Shown here: positions 1-6,869 of the stretch, one piece after another
Layout: each line of letters opens with the position of its first letter
How positions within the stretch are numbered: position 1 is the stretch's first letter
Origin: JAQVUB01 sp033809415
GTDB taxonomy: Bacteria > Verrucomicrobiota > Lentisphaeria > Oligosphaerales > Oligosphaeraceae
Assembly: GCA_033809415.1 (NCBI GenBank)
Contig: JAPXLT010000060.1
Span: 1-19,317, forward strand
Reading direction: 5' to 3'
DNA: 19,317 nucleotides
Notes under the pieces: model-generated
Told to the model about the DNA's origin: nothing
Databases searched by the model: none
The model's input: only the letters and a program-made list of their open reading frames with translations
Position numbers and translations under genes: made by a program

Positions 1-1
1 A

Positions 2-88
2 ATCCATATCACCATTGATGTTAACGTCAAAGTTGACAAGGCGCTTGATGATTTCTTTGGCGATATCGACGAATCCACCAGAAAATAA
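2..88 (+). CDS. 3' end of a YnbE-like lipoprotein gene (partial)
   Basis: The window opens inside a reading frame that ends at the TAA at 86-88. The 28 visible residues contain ITIDVNVKVDKALDDFFGDI. This resembles the C-terminal part of YnbE, a small outer-membrane lipoprotein whose end has alternating short beta-strand residues followed by a VDKxLxxxF segment. The assignment rests mainly on position: the next gene, 18 bp downstream, is a YdbL family member, and ynbE directly precedes ydbL in the enterobacterial ydbH-ynbE-ydbL operon. There YdbH (AsmA-like) and YnbE are thought to form an intermembrane bridge for lipid homeostasis. The N-terminus and any lipobox lie outside the window. Confidence 0.6.
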   Translation: MHITIDVNVKVDKALDDFFGDIDESTRK

Positions 89-106
89 TCCAAAAGGAAC
101 CAACAC

Positions 107-475
107 ATGAAAAAAACAACTGCACTTTTTATCCTGTTCTGCCTCTGTCTGCCCACCCTGCGGGCCAACAACGCGGAAACCATCAAACAGAATATGATCA
201 AACGCCTGCCACGCATCCAGGAATTGAAAAAAGACGGCATGATCGGCGAAAACCAACAGGGCTATCTGGAAGCAGTCCAGAGCAGCCTCCCCGCCGCAGA
301 CAAAGCGCTTGTCGAAGCCGAAAATGCCGACCGCAAAACCGTTTACGAGGCAATCGCCAGACAGCAGGAAACGACCGTCGAGTTGGTCGGAAAGCTCCGC
401 GCAAAAAAAATCTTCGAGCAGGCCAAAACCGGCGAATTCCTGAAACAAGAAGATGGCTCCTGGAGCAAAAAATAA
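107..475 (+). CDS. ydbL: YdbL family (DUF1318) periplasmic protein
   Basis: A 122-residue secreted protein. Residues 1-20 form a signal peptide (MKK, a hydrophobic run, then a likely cut after LRA). The mature part carries the DUF1318 pattern: an MIKRLPRIQELKKDGMIGEN segment, a GYLE motif, AEN-ADRKTVYEAIA near residues 74-86, and a closing GEFLKQEDGSWSKK, where family members typically end G-E-W/F-L...DG-W. A good Shine-Dalgarno AAGGA (about 94-98) supports the ATG at 107. It follows the ynbE-like gene by 18 bp, so they are probably co-transcribed. In E. coli YdbL modulates the YdbH-YnbE intermembrane complex; the same role here is inferred. Length is typical for the family. Confidence 0.8.
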   Translation: MKKTTALFILFCLCLPTLRANNAETIKQNMIKRLPRIQELKKDGMIGENQQGYLEAVQSSLPAADKALVEAENADRKTVYEAIARQQETTVELVGKLRAKKIFEQAKTGEFLKQEDGSWSKK

Positions 476-513
476 CATCAAACGAAAACTCTTCGATATA
501 TAGGCGCAAGCTT

Positions 514-580
514 ACACCACCAAGGCACGCAAAAACTTCGTGTTTTTTCGTGCCTTTCGTGGTTAAAAAATAAGTTGTAG
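514..580 (+). repeat. Dispersed intergenic repeat, TTTCGTGG type
   Basis: The 126-bp gap between ydbL and the TSUP gene holds an A/T-rich repeat reading ...TTCGTGTTTTTTCGTGCCTT and ending in ...TCGTGGTTAAAAAATAAG then GTTGTAG, followed by a piece of a CCGTGTCCGTCTGTGTTTA type. Related sequence occurs at 1817-1860 and 5417-5460 (inside the promoter repeats), at 12893-12927, and inverted at 14281-14318. Such elements seem to be dispersed repeats without coding capacity. I see no terminator hairpin after ydbL. Confidence 0.6.
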
Positions 581-602
581 GCACCGTGTCCGTCTGTGTT
601 TA

Positions 603-1361
603 ATGGAAATCTATCACTATATTCTGGTTGGTCTGATTGTTTTTCTGGCTGGCTTGCTGCAGAGTGCGATTGGCTTTGGCTATGCATTGTTTGCCACGCC
701 ATTGCTGGTACTGCTGACCAAGATTCCCCTGCCCAATATCATAACGCTGGTTGCAGCCTGTTCGTTTTTTCAATCACTGTTCGGAGTCATCGAGCTGCGG
801 CAGCATGTGCCCTGGCGCCTCTCGATGACCGCAACCATAGTCCGTGCCTTGAGCCTGATCCTCGGCATCCTGCTGCTGAAAATCCTCGTCGGACTGAGCA
901 CCCAGCATATCCGCATGGCCATTGGCTGCATCCTCTGCGGCCTGGTTGCCCTCCAGCTGCTCTATCGCCCCGCACCACGCCCGAAGCTGCACTGGGCCTG
1001 GGGCGGACTCGCCTTCGTCAGCAGCGGAGTATTGGCAGGTCTCTGCGGCATGGGTGGTCCGCCGCTAGTCATCTGGGTAATGGCCCATGATTGGAGCAAT
1101 CCCAAAAGCCGTGCCTTCCTCTTTGCCACTTTCACCGCCGCCATCCCCATCCAACTGGTCATGCTCGGAATCAGTTTTGGCAGAAGCATCCTCGAGAGCT
1201 GTCTCCTGGCAGTGCTGCTGACTCCTGTAGTCTACTTGGGTTCAGCAGTCGGACTTGCCATCGGAAGACGCATCAGCAAGGAGCGCCTACGCTACCTGGC
1301 TTATGCCGTCCTGCTGATCATCGGCATCAGCGCAATCATCCCACCTTTCCTGAAAAAATGA
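603..1361 (+). CDS. TSUP (TauE/SafE) family anion permease
   Basis: A 252-residue integral membrane protein of the TSUP family, whose members move sulfite, sulfoacetate and related organosulfur anions or other small anions across the inner membrane. About eight hydrophobic segments are visible in two repeated halves. The N-terminal half has the motif LAGLLQSAIGFGYALFATP (residues 15-33) and the second half has SGVLAGLCGMGGPPLVIW (about 141-158), the two G-rich signature loops of the family. Length is normal. The ATG at 603 directly abuts the upstream dispersed repeat and has no obvious Shine-Dalgarno, but the hydrophobic N-terminus starts sensibly there. Substrate cannot be read from sequence; sulfite is an inference supported weakly by the cysteate synthase fragment just downstream and the intact gene at 12966. 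Confidence 0.85.
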   Translation: MEIYHYILVGLIVFLAGLLQSAIGFGYALFATPLLVLLTKIPLPNIITLVAACSFFQSLFGVIELRQHVPWRLSMTATIVRALSLILGILLLKILVGLSTQHIRMAIGCILCGLVALQLLYRPAPRPKLHWAWGGLAFVSSGVLAGLCGMGGPPLVIWVMAHDWSNPKSRAFLFATFTAAIPIQLVMLGISFGRSILESCLLAVLLTPVVYLGSAVGLAIGRRISKERLRYLAYAVLLIIGISAIIPPFLKK

Positions 1362-1440
1362 TACGCCGGCAACATCTCAGAATTTTTTGCGGATTAATCT
1401 TCCATTAAACCATTTTTTGCGGTTCTGACTTCAATGGTAA

Positions 1441-1707
1441 CAGAAAGCAGAGACTGCCAATCCCAAGGCCCCAGTCGAGGCCCCAGTCGAGATCCCGGCA
1501 ACCGAGTTCAATATTCTTGAAGCAATCATTGCAGAGCCGCTTAGTCGACGCGCATTGTTAGACAAGCTTGGATATTCCCAACGGACAGGTAATTTCAAGA
1601 AAGCGATTCGGAACCTTCTCGATAAGGGATGGATTGAATTGACTATTCCGACTAAGCCCAATAGCCGTTTGCAAAAATACCGGATTACCCCTACGGGCAA
1701 AGAGTGG
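1441..1707 (+). pseudogene. C-terminal remnant of an AlbA_2/HATPase_c_4-type ATP-binding regulator
   Basis: An open frame without a proper start, beginning just after a TAA at 1438-1440. It reads QKAETANPKAPVEAPVEIP, a linker, then a winged-helix module: FNILEAIIAEPLSRRALLDK, GYSQRTGNFKKAIRNLLDKG, and a wing with LQKYRITPTGKEWF. Such tails end the predicted ATP-binding proteins of the RecG-like/AlbA_2 plus HATPase_c_4 family. The catalytic and ATPase parts are absent upstream. At 1708 the sequence switches to a cysteate synthase gene end, so the reading frame is a chimera. The linker (ETA-PKAPVE) recurs in the other remnant at 12722-12876, which keeps the preceding part of the same protein type. 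Confidence 0.6.
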
Positions 1708-1783
1708 TTTTGCCGCCGAAAACCGCCAGATTCCCTTCTCTCCCGATCTAATTTTCCGCAAGGATGAAGTCAATCCGCAATCC
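1708..1783 (+). pseudogene. Truncated copy of the 3' end of the cysteate synthase gene
   Basis: These 76 bp match 14141-14216, inside the last part of the intact cysteate synthase gene, with two substitutions (CTAATTT versus CTGACTT). The original frame would encode FAAENRQIPFSPDLxFRKDE. Here it is fused to the ATP-binding-regulator remnant, and the match ends before the gene's stop codon. The fragment cannot be functional. It indicates that a second cysteate synthase gene, or a duplicate of the 12.7-14.2 kb region, once lay beside the TSUP permease. Confidence 0.85.
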
Positions 1784-1993
1784 CCAAAAAAACAAAGCAA
1801 CAACTCTACAAATTTTCCGCGTTTTCAGTGCTTGCCGTGGACAAAAAAATGGGTTGTAGTCGTGATGCCGTGCCGGCGAGCCGCCGGCGCTCCATATCGC
1901 CTCCGACTAAAAAAGTAAAGCCGACCTTGGCACATATAGCAAGCCGACGGATCCGTCCGTGTTTAGTCCGTGGCTCTTGCGGAATACTGACCG

Positions 1994-2015
1994 TTTGTAT
2001 ATTGTCCATATAAAG
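1994..2015. promoter_or_regulatory. Candidate operator upstream of the duplicated promoter, copy 1
   Basis: An imperfect A/T-rich dyad (TTTGTATAT, six-base centre, ATATAAAG) ends about 25 bp before the -35 box and is identical in copy 2. Its left half resembles the TTTGTA half-site of AraR-type GntR/LacI-hybrid regulators. Because copy 2 precedes a gene for exactly such a hybrid regulator, this is a candidate binding site for it. The assignment is inference from position and symmetry only. Confidence 0.3.
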
Positions 2016-2040
2016 TCCATCAAATTGCGTTGCTGAAGAG

Positions 2041-2069
2041 TTGACGTATCGAAGCGGGTGGGATATAAT
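2041..2069 (+). promoter_or_regulatory. Sigma-70 type promoter, copy 1
   Basis: A -35 box TTGACG (2041-2046; one mismatch to consensus), a 17-bp spacer, and a perfect -10 box TATAAT (2064-2069). Transcription would start near 2076 and give a leader of about 140 nt before the prepilin gene at 2217. The same arrangement is present at 5622-5650. Confidence 0.75.
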
Positions 2070-2216
2070 AAAGGACAAGTGGATGGCAAACCGCTTGAAA
2101 AGTGCCAGCCAATGCGTAAATCAAGTTGTGCTATCCTGCTTTCACCCCTTCAGCTGAAAGCAAGTTCAAAGATGGATGCAGCATTCAGTCAGGACAAACA
2201 CAAAGGAGATACCAAC

Positions 2217-2936
2217 ATGAAAAGACGCTTTACTCTTATTGAATTACTGGTTGTAATAGCGATCATTGCGATACTGGCGAGCATGCTACTGCCGGCATTG
2301 AGTGCTGCCCGAAAGAAAGCGAGAGCTATTTCCTGTATCGGTAACGAACGTCAGATATATAACGCTCTGATCATGTATACGAGTGATTACGAAGAATACC
2401 TGCCCGACAATGGAACCAACAAAAATTATTATTATATGAAACTGGAGATATATTTGAACGACACTGCGGTTTTTACTGATTGCCGGCGGCAAAATGCCAA
2501 CGACAGTATCCTGCCTGAATACAATCTGTATTCTCAGCAGAATATTGCTTATGGCGCACCCTTTTTTACCATACCGGCCCGTAAATACGCGAGTTCAAAA
2601 TGGAAAAGTAAATACTGGAAACTTCTTCAAATCACGCAGCCAGGGAGAAAAATCGTTTTCGGAGACAGCTGCACATCCAGGCAAAGCGGATCGTCACTCG
2701 ACGATAATCCTACCACCCTCACCTATAGAAACAACCCGGGTTATGAATATATGCCAGATTTTTCACGGCACAGCGGACATGCCAACTTTATATTCGGCGA
2801 TGGACATGTTAAACCGCTCCCCAGGCAAATGAATGGAACCAGGCTCGCTTACTGGGCACATTTGATCGGGATTTGTGATCTGGTTGATCCGTATGAAGCG
2901 CGTGTTTATGACGAACGTTTGTTGCCCGGTATCTGA
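2217..2936 (+). CDS. Prepilin-type N-terminal cleavage/methylation domain protein
   Basis: A 239-residue type IV pilin/type II pseudopilin-like protein of the kind found in very many copies in Lentisphaerota. Residues 1-5 (MKRRF) form the basic leader; FTLIELLVVIAIIAILASM is the prepilin peptidase site and hydrophobic stalk with the invariant Glu five residues after the first Phe. LPALSAARKKAR and C-x-NERQIYNALIMYTSDYEEYLP continue the usual layout, and FIFGDGHVKPLP near residue 200 is the C-terminal DGH motif of these proteins. The ATG at 2217 has a strong AAAGGAGAT Shine-Dalgarno; the open frame extends upstream into the repeat, but that part is leader. It is read from the promoter at 2041 and lies 58 bp before a DUF4838 gene, so they may be co-transcribed. 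The biological role of this expanded family is not established. Confidence 0.85.
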   Translation: MKRRFTLIELLVVIAIIAILASMLLPALSAARKKARAISCIGNERQIYNALIMYTSDYEEYLPDNGTNKNYYYMKLEIYLNDTAVFTDCRRQNANDSILPEYNLYSQQNIAYGAPFFTIPARKYASSKWKSKYWKLLQITQPGRKIVFGDSCTSRQSGSSLDDNPTTLTYRNNPGYEYMPDFSRHSGHANFIFGDGHVKPLPRQMNGTRLAYWAHLIGICDLVDPYEARVYDERLLPGI

Positions 2937-2994
2937 AAAGAACAGGTCGATCTGAGGAAGGTTTCACCATATCATCAACCCAAGAAGACAAGCC

Positions 2995-5340
2995 ATGAAA
3001 AAAATCCTGTTGTGCATAATCCTGTCCTCGATGCTGTTCACAGCCGCCGCCCGGAACGCCCCTGACCTGCTCATCAACGACGCCTGCCGCATCGTGACCG
3101 CAGCCCAGCCGATTCCAGCCGAGGAGTTCGCCGCCACCGAGCTGAAAACCTATCTGGACAAAGTCATTGGCAAGACGTTCACCATCGTCTCCGAGGCCAA
3201 CCACGACGGAACCCCAGCCATTCACCTGGGCCAGACTGCCCTAGCTGCGGCCAACAGCGCCCGCGATTACGGCAAAGAAGAATATCACCTCAAGGTTGTC
3301 GGCAAAAACGTCATCATTACCGGCGGACGTCCGCGCGGCGTCCTCTTCGGGACGTATGAATTTCTGGAGCGCTTCGCCGGCGTGCGTTTCCTGAGCATCA
3401 ACTTCGAGCACATTCCCAGCCGAAACGTCATCGCTGTCCCTGCCGACCTCGACATCCGTCACGCCCCACCCTTCATCTACCGCGACATCCACCCCGGACG
3501 CGCCAATATTCCAGACCAGTACCGCCGCAAAATCCGCCAGAACAGCGGCGGCAACCAGCCCCAATTCGGGTTCAGCGAAAACTATGGCTCTCCGCGCGGC
3601 TGTCATAGCATGCACATCTACTCCGCCGACTTCCCCAAGGAAATCTCTTGGATGAACAAAAACGGCTATCGGCAAGTCGTAAGTTCGCCCAACGCCGGCT
3701 CCATCTGTTTCTCCCAGCCTGAAGTCCTGGACCGTTTTGCCGCCAAATTGAAAGACTACATCAGCAAAGACCGCATCCGCTATGACAAAATCGGTGCCCC
3801 TTGGCCGATTTTCTACGTCGTCGATCAGAATGACTGCTATGTTGAATGTTTCTGCCCAGAATGTCAGGAGAAGGTCAAGCAGCACGGCGTTTCCGGGCTG
3901 CTCATCGACTTCATGAACAAGCTCTGGGACCGCATCAGCGGCGACTATCCCGACATCTACTTGATGACGTTTGCCTACCAAGATTCCACGACTCCACCCT
4001 CCAGCGGCTTGAAGCCCAAGGGCAATGTGACCATGCGCCTGGCCTACATGGATCACGAATTCGTCGAGTCAGGTAATGTCAAGCGCGATGTCATGTTCCC
4101 GCTCTCCCATCCCAACAACAAGCCGTACAACGATGCCTTGACCGCTTGGCACGACTGCGCCGACAACCTCGCGGTCTGGGACTACTGGAAGCTGTACCGC
4201 TGCGGCTTCGGGACCCCCATTCATAATCTCTCCGCTATTCCCGGCCTTGTGCGCCGTTATCGCGACATCGACGCCAAGCACTTCTTCGTTGGAATGGAAC
4301 TCAACCCGACCGTCCCCTTGACCTTCTTTGACCTGCGTTATTATCTCGGCACCAAGATGATGGACAACCCGGACCTTGATGCCGACCAAGCGATTGCCGA
4401 ATACATGGGCATGTTCTACGGCAAGGCCGCGCCCTTCATGCAGGCATTCAAGGCCTACATCGAAAAACGCATGGCAGAAATGGACGTGCCGCTTGCTTCA
4501 GTCAAGCCAGACAAGCGCCCATTCCTGGACGCGGTCTTCTTCACCACCCTCAACGCCTTGCTCGACCAGGCGGAAAAGGCGGAAGCCGACAACCAGGCAA
4601 TACTCAACAACATCAGCCAAGAACGACTGGTCGTCGATCATGGCTACCTGTATCTTTGGAAAAACCACAACAACCCCCTCGGTCTGGATAGGCAAGCCCT
4701 TCAGCAACGCATCGCCGAAAATGCCGACATCTTTGGCCGCAAGTACTTCCCGGCGATCTGGGAACGCGAACGCGAATCCGCCTTGGAATTCCTCTGCGAC
4801 AACATGGATTTCCCGGAAAAATGCGCCAGCATCGCGGCTATGCCGATTGATGACCTGAACTTCGCTGGACACGACATCATCGAACTCGATGCTAGCGAGC
4901 TGGACGGCGGCTGCCTGATCAAAGACCCCGCTGCCTTTGGCGGCAAAGCCAGAGCCAAAGACAGCGATGGCAAGCCCAACTATCACGCCAAGCCATTCAC
5001 ATACGGCATCTACGAATACAAATTCAAGAAACACCTTTCGATCGCCGCTCTGGCCAAGGGAAATACACCGCAGGATGAAAGATACCACTGGTATTACGCC
5101 GGCCGTACCCGCGTTTATTCCAGGCAGACACACCTCTGGACGCACTGGTCATGGACCATGAGCTTCTCGCTCCGCAAGGCCATGCAGAACCAGACCCACA
5201 AACAGCTCTACGATGTTTACATATCCGCCAAACTGCAAGGCCCGTCATATGTGGCAGACTCCCAGCAGCCGGACGAGGTGCGCATTGACCGCGTCGTCCT
5301 CATTAAGGTCAATCCCAATGATCCACCCCTGAAGCAATAA
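2995..5340 (+). CDS. Secreted DUF4838 protein, putative glycan hydrolase
   Basis: A 781-residue exported protein. Residues 1-19 are a signal peptide (MKK, hydrophobic core, AAA-R). Residues about 25-150 resemble the alpha-glucuronidase-like N-terminal beta domain (RGVLFGTYEFLERFAGVRFL). Residues about 160-490 are the DUF4838 core: FYVVDQNDCYVECFCPEC with a C-x-C-x2-C cluster at 285-290, LIDFMNKLWDRI, YPDIYLMTFAYQDSTTPP, NVTMRLAYMDH, and a FVGMELNPTVPLTFFDLRYY segment followed by YMGMFYGKAA. The C-terminal third (about 620-781) looks beta-rich, perhaps a carbohydrate-binding sandwich. The family is placed with predicted TIM-barrel glycan-degrading enzymes, but its reaction is unknown to me. 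The start has only a weak AGAAG Shine-Dalgarno. It follows the prepilin gene and ends 56 bp before promoter repeat copy 2. Confidence 0.8.
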   Translation: MKKILLCIILSSMLFTAAARNAPDLLINDACRIVTAAQPIPAEEFAATELKTYLDKVIGKTFTIVSEANHDGTPAIHLGQTALAAANSARDYGKEEYHLKVVGKNVIITGGRPRGVLFGTYEFLERFAGVRFLSINFEHIPSRNVIAVPADLDIRHAPPFIYRDIHPGRANIPDQYRRKIRQNSGGNQPQFGFSENYGSPRGCHSMHIYSADFPKEISWMNKNGYRQVVSSPNAGSICFSQPEVLDRFAAKLKDYISKDRIRYDKIGAPWPIFYVVDQNDCYVECFCPECQEKVKQHGVSGLLIDFMNKLWDRISGDYPDIYLMTFAYQDSTTPPSSGLKPKGNVTMRLAYMDHEFVESGNVKRDVMFPLSHPNNKPYNDALTAWHDCADNLAVWDYWKLYRCGFGTPIHNLSAIPGLVRRYRDIDAKHFFVGMELNPTVPLTFFDLRYYLGTKMMDNPDLDADQAIAEYMGMFYGKAAPFMQAFKAYIEKRMAEMDVPLASVKPDKRPFLDAVFFTTLNALLDQAEKAEADNQAILNNISQERLVVDHGYLYLWKNHNNPLGLDRQALQQRIAENADIFGRKYFPAIWERERESALEFLCDNMDFPEKCASIAAMPIDDLNFAGHDIIELDASELDGGCLIKDPAAFGGKARAKDSDGKPNYHAKPFTYGIYEYKFKKHLSIAALAKGNTPQDERYHWYYAGRTRVYSRQTHLWTHWSWTMSFSLRKAMQNQTHKQLYDVYISAKLQGPSYVADSQQPDEVRIDRVVLIKVNPNDPPLKQ

Positions 5341-5574
5341 CACACATCATCGACGGCTCCACAAAGGGAGACTAACCGCCAAGCTCACTCATCACAGCAG
5401 CAACCATATAAATTTTCCGCGTTTTCCGTGCTTTCCGTGGACAAAGAAATGGGTTGTAGTCGCGATGCCGTGCCGGCGCTCCATATCGCCTCCGACTAAA
5501 AGTAAAGCCGATCTTGGCACATGGCGATCCACTTGATCCGTCCATGTCCCGTCCGTGGCACTGCGTACTGACCA

Positions 5575-5596
5575 TTTGTATATTGTCCATATAAAG
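5575..5596. promoter_or_regulatory. Candidate operator upstream of the duplicated promoter, copy 2
   Basis: Identical to the imperfect dyad at 1994-2015 and lying within the 74-bp invariant block. It precedes the GntR-family regulator gene, so autoregulation plus control of the first cassette is a reasonable but untested reading. Confidence 0.3.
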
Positions 5597-5621
5597 TCCA
5601 TCAAATTGCGTTGCTGAAGAG

Positions 5622-5650
5622 TTGACGTATCGAAGCGGGTGGGATATACT
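5622..5650 (+). promoter_or_regulatory. Sigma-70 type promoter, copy 2
   Basis: TTGACG (5622-5627), a 17-bp spacer, then TATACT (5645-5650), one base away from the perfect TATAAT of copy 1. It should drive the regulator-DUF4838-hydrolase cluster that follows. Confidence 0.7.
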
Positions 5651-5753
5651 AACGGACAAGTGGATGGCAAACCGCTTGAAAAGTGCCTGCCGATGCGTAA
5701 ATCAGGTTGTGCTTATCCTGCCTTCACCCCTTCAGTTGAAAGCAAGTTCAAAG

Positions 5754-6833
5754 ATGGATGCAGCATTCAGTCAGGACAAGATAGACAGAAACAGCCCCCA
5801 GCCGCTATACCTACAAGTTTACGATGTGTTACGGAAGTATGCCTTGTCAGCGGAGGTGGGGAAGGCGGAAATTCTGCCTTCAACGGAAAAATTGTCAAAG
5901 TTGTTCGGGGTTTCCCAGAATACAATCCGCCAGGCGATGCGACTTTTGGTCGATGGCAATCTGGTCTGCCGTGTCAGGCATCGGGGAACTATGCTGACTT
6001 CCGGACAATTGCCGGATGACCCACAGGCAAACCTGCGTTCAATTGCCTTGATTTTCCCTTCCGAAGGATACGATTTCTGGCAGCCGCTTTTGAAATCCAT
6101 GCATCGGGAAGCAGAAGCAAATGGCTATTACCTGGATATCTATCTGTACAAATGGACTGACCTTGCTGCCGAACGACGAGCCTTGACTAAAGCTTTCCGT
6201 AATTGTTCCGGGGTAATCCTCTATCCAAACGCAAACGGAGACGACCGAGAACTGATCGAAGAATTCAATGCAATGCGGCAGCCTCTGGTACTGTTTTTGC
6301 TTTATTTCGAAGACCTGGACGCCAGCGTCATCGCCGCCGATAATCAACGCGGCGCTTACACCTTGACACGATGTCTTATCCATGGTGGTGCCAAGCGCAT
6401 TGCATTCGTCCATAACCTCCTGCATCTCAACACCCCGAAACTAAGATTGGAAGGATACCGGAAAGCCTTGAAAGAGTACGGGCTGGAAGCCCCGGCCGAG
6501 CTTGTCGGTGACGGCACTTGCCTGGGAAACGATTTTGAAAAATGGATGAAAAGGACGACTCCTGACGCTATTGTCTGCGATTCCCCTGGACTCGCCCGCA
6601 AAGCCGCCTGTTATCTCAAGTCGCCCAATGCAGTTGCCTTTTTCGCATCCAAGCGGGAAAAGATGCCCGAGGGTATGATCATCGCATACATCCCATCGGA
6701 AGCCCTTGGACAGGCAGCCATCGAGGAATTGCTTCATCGGCTTCGCAATTCACAGTTCCCCAAACGGAAAATTCAGATCAATTTGTCTATAGAACCCCTG
6801 ATATCAACGGAAATGAATGAAAAACTGGGATGA
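5754..6833 (+). CDS. GntR-family regulator with LacI-like sugar-sensor domain
   Basis: A 359-residue one-component regulator (from the ATG at 5754). Residues 15-83 form a GntR winged helix-turn-helix: PQPLYLQVYDVLRKY, ILPSTEKLSKLFGVSQNTIR, then a wing ending VRHRGTMLTSG. Residues about 95-345 form a periplasmic-binding-protein-like domain as in LacI/GalR and AraR: SIALIFPSEGYDFWQPLLKS, then ADNQRGAYTLTRCLIHGGAK and RLEGYRKALKEYGL. Such hybrids sense sugars and control the neighbouring glycan genes. The start is uncertain: the first 8-9 residues are encoded by the promoter repeat, there is no strong Shine-Dalgarno, and an in-frame ATG at 5664 would add 30 residues but lies only a few bases after the predicted transcription start. 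It is 36 bp upstream of the second DUF4838 gene, probably one transcript. Confidence 0.85.
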   Translation: MDAAFSQDKIDRNSPQPLYLQVYDVLRKYALSAEVGKAEILPSTEKLSKLFGVSQNTIRQAMRLLVDGNLVCRVRHRGTMLTSGQLPDDPQANLRSIALIFPSEGYDFWQPLLKSMHREAEANGYYLDIYLYKWTDLAAERRALTKAFRNCSGVILYPNANGDDRELIEEFNAMRQPLVLFLLYFEDLDASVIAADNQRGAYTLTRCLIHGGAKRIAFVHNLLHLNTPKLRLEGYRKALKEYGLEAPAELVGDGTCLGNDFEKWMKRTTPDAIVCDSPGLARKAACYLKSPNAVAFFASKREKMPEGMIIAYIPSEALGQAAIEELLHRLRNSQFPKRKIQINLSIEPLISTEMNEKLG

Positions 6834-6869
6834 ATCTGAAAAAAGCCTCTCATAAAAGGACTTCGAACA

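Larger units (their letters stand above)
1797..2197 (+). repeat. Long direct repeat, copy 1, containing a promoter and transcribed leader
   Basis: About 400 bp repeated in direct orientation at 5397-5779. The first half has drifted: copy 1 carries an extra GAGCCGCCGGC near 1875-1890 and other small indels. The second half is nearly identical, with 74 unbroken identical bases at 1994-2067. The unit starts with a dispersed TTTTCCGCGTTTTC-type repeat, then a promoter, then a leader of about 130 nt whose end (...CAGTCAGGACAA) is the exact right boundary in both copies. Reading frames inside it differ between copies by a 1-nt indel, so the leader is not conserved coding sequence. Confidence 0.9.
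5397..5779 (+). repeat. Long direct repeat, copy 2, containing a promoter and leader
   Basis: The partner of 1797-2197. From the promoter to the right boundary (5621-5779) it differs from copy 1 by seven substitutions and one 1-nt insertion. The right boundary, CAGGACAA at 5772-5779, is followed at once by sequence encoding the GntR regulator, while in copy 1 it is followed by the Shine-Dalgarno of the prepilin gene. The repeat was therefore joined precisely to two unrelated genes, or one gene was swapped behind it. Confidence 0.9.

Noticed and set aside
2058..2216. A longer N-terminus for the prepilin protein
   Set aside because: The extension lies in the promoter repeat leader, whose frame is broken by a 1-nt indel in the other copy, while ATG 2217 has a strong Shine-Dalgarno and a standard prepilin leader.
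3241..4056. A 271-codon antisense frame, and a similar 252-codon one at 10061-10819
   Set aside because: They are shadows of the strongly supported DUF4838 and hydrolase genes on the plus strand.
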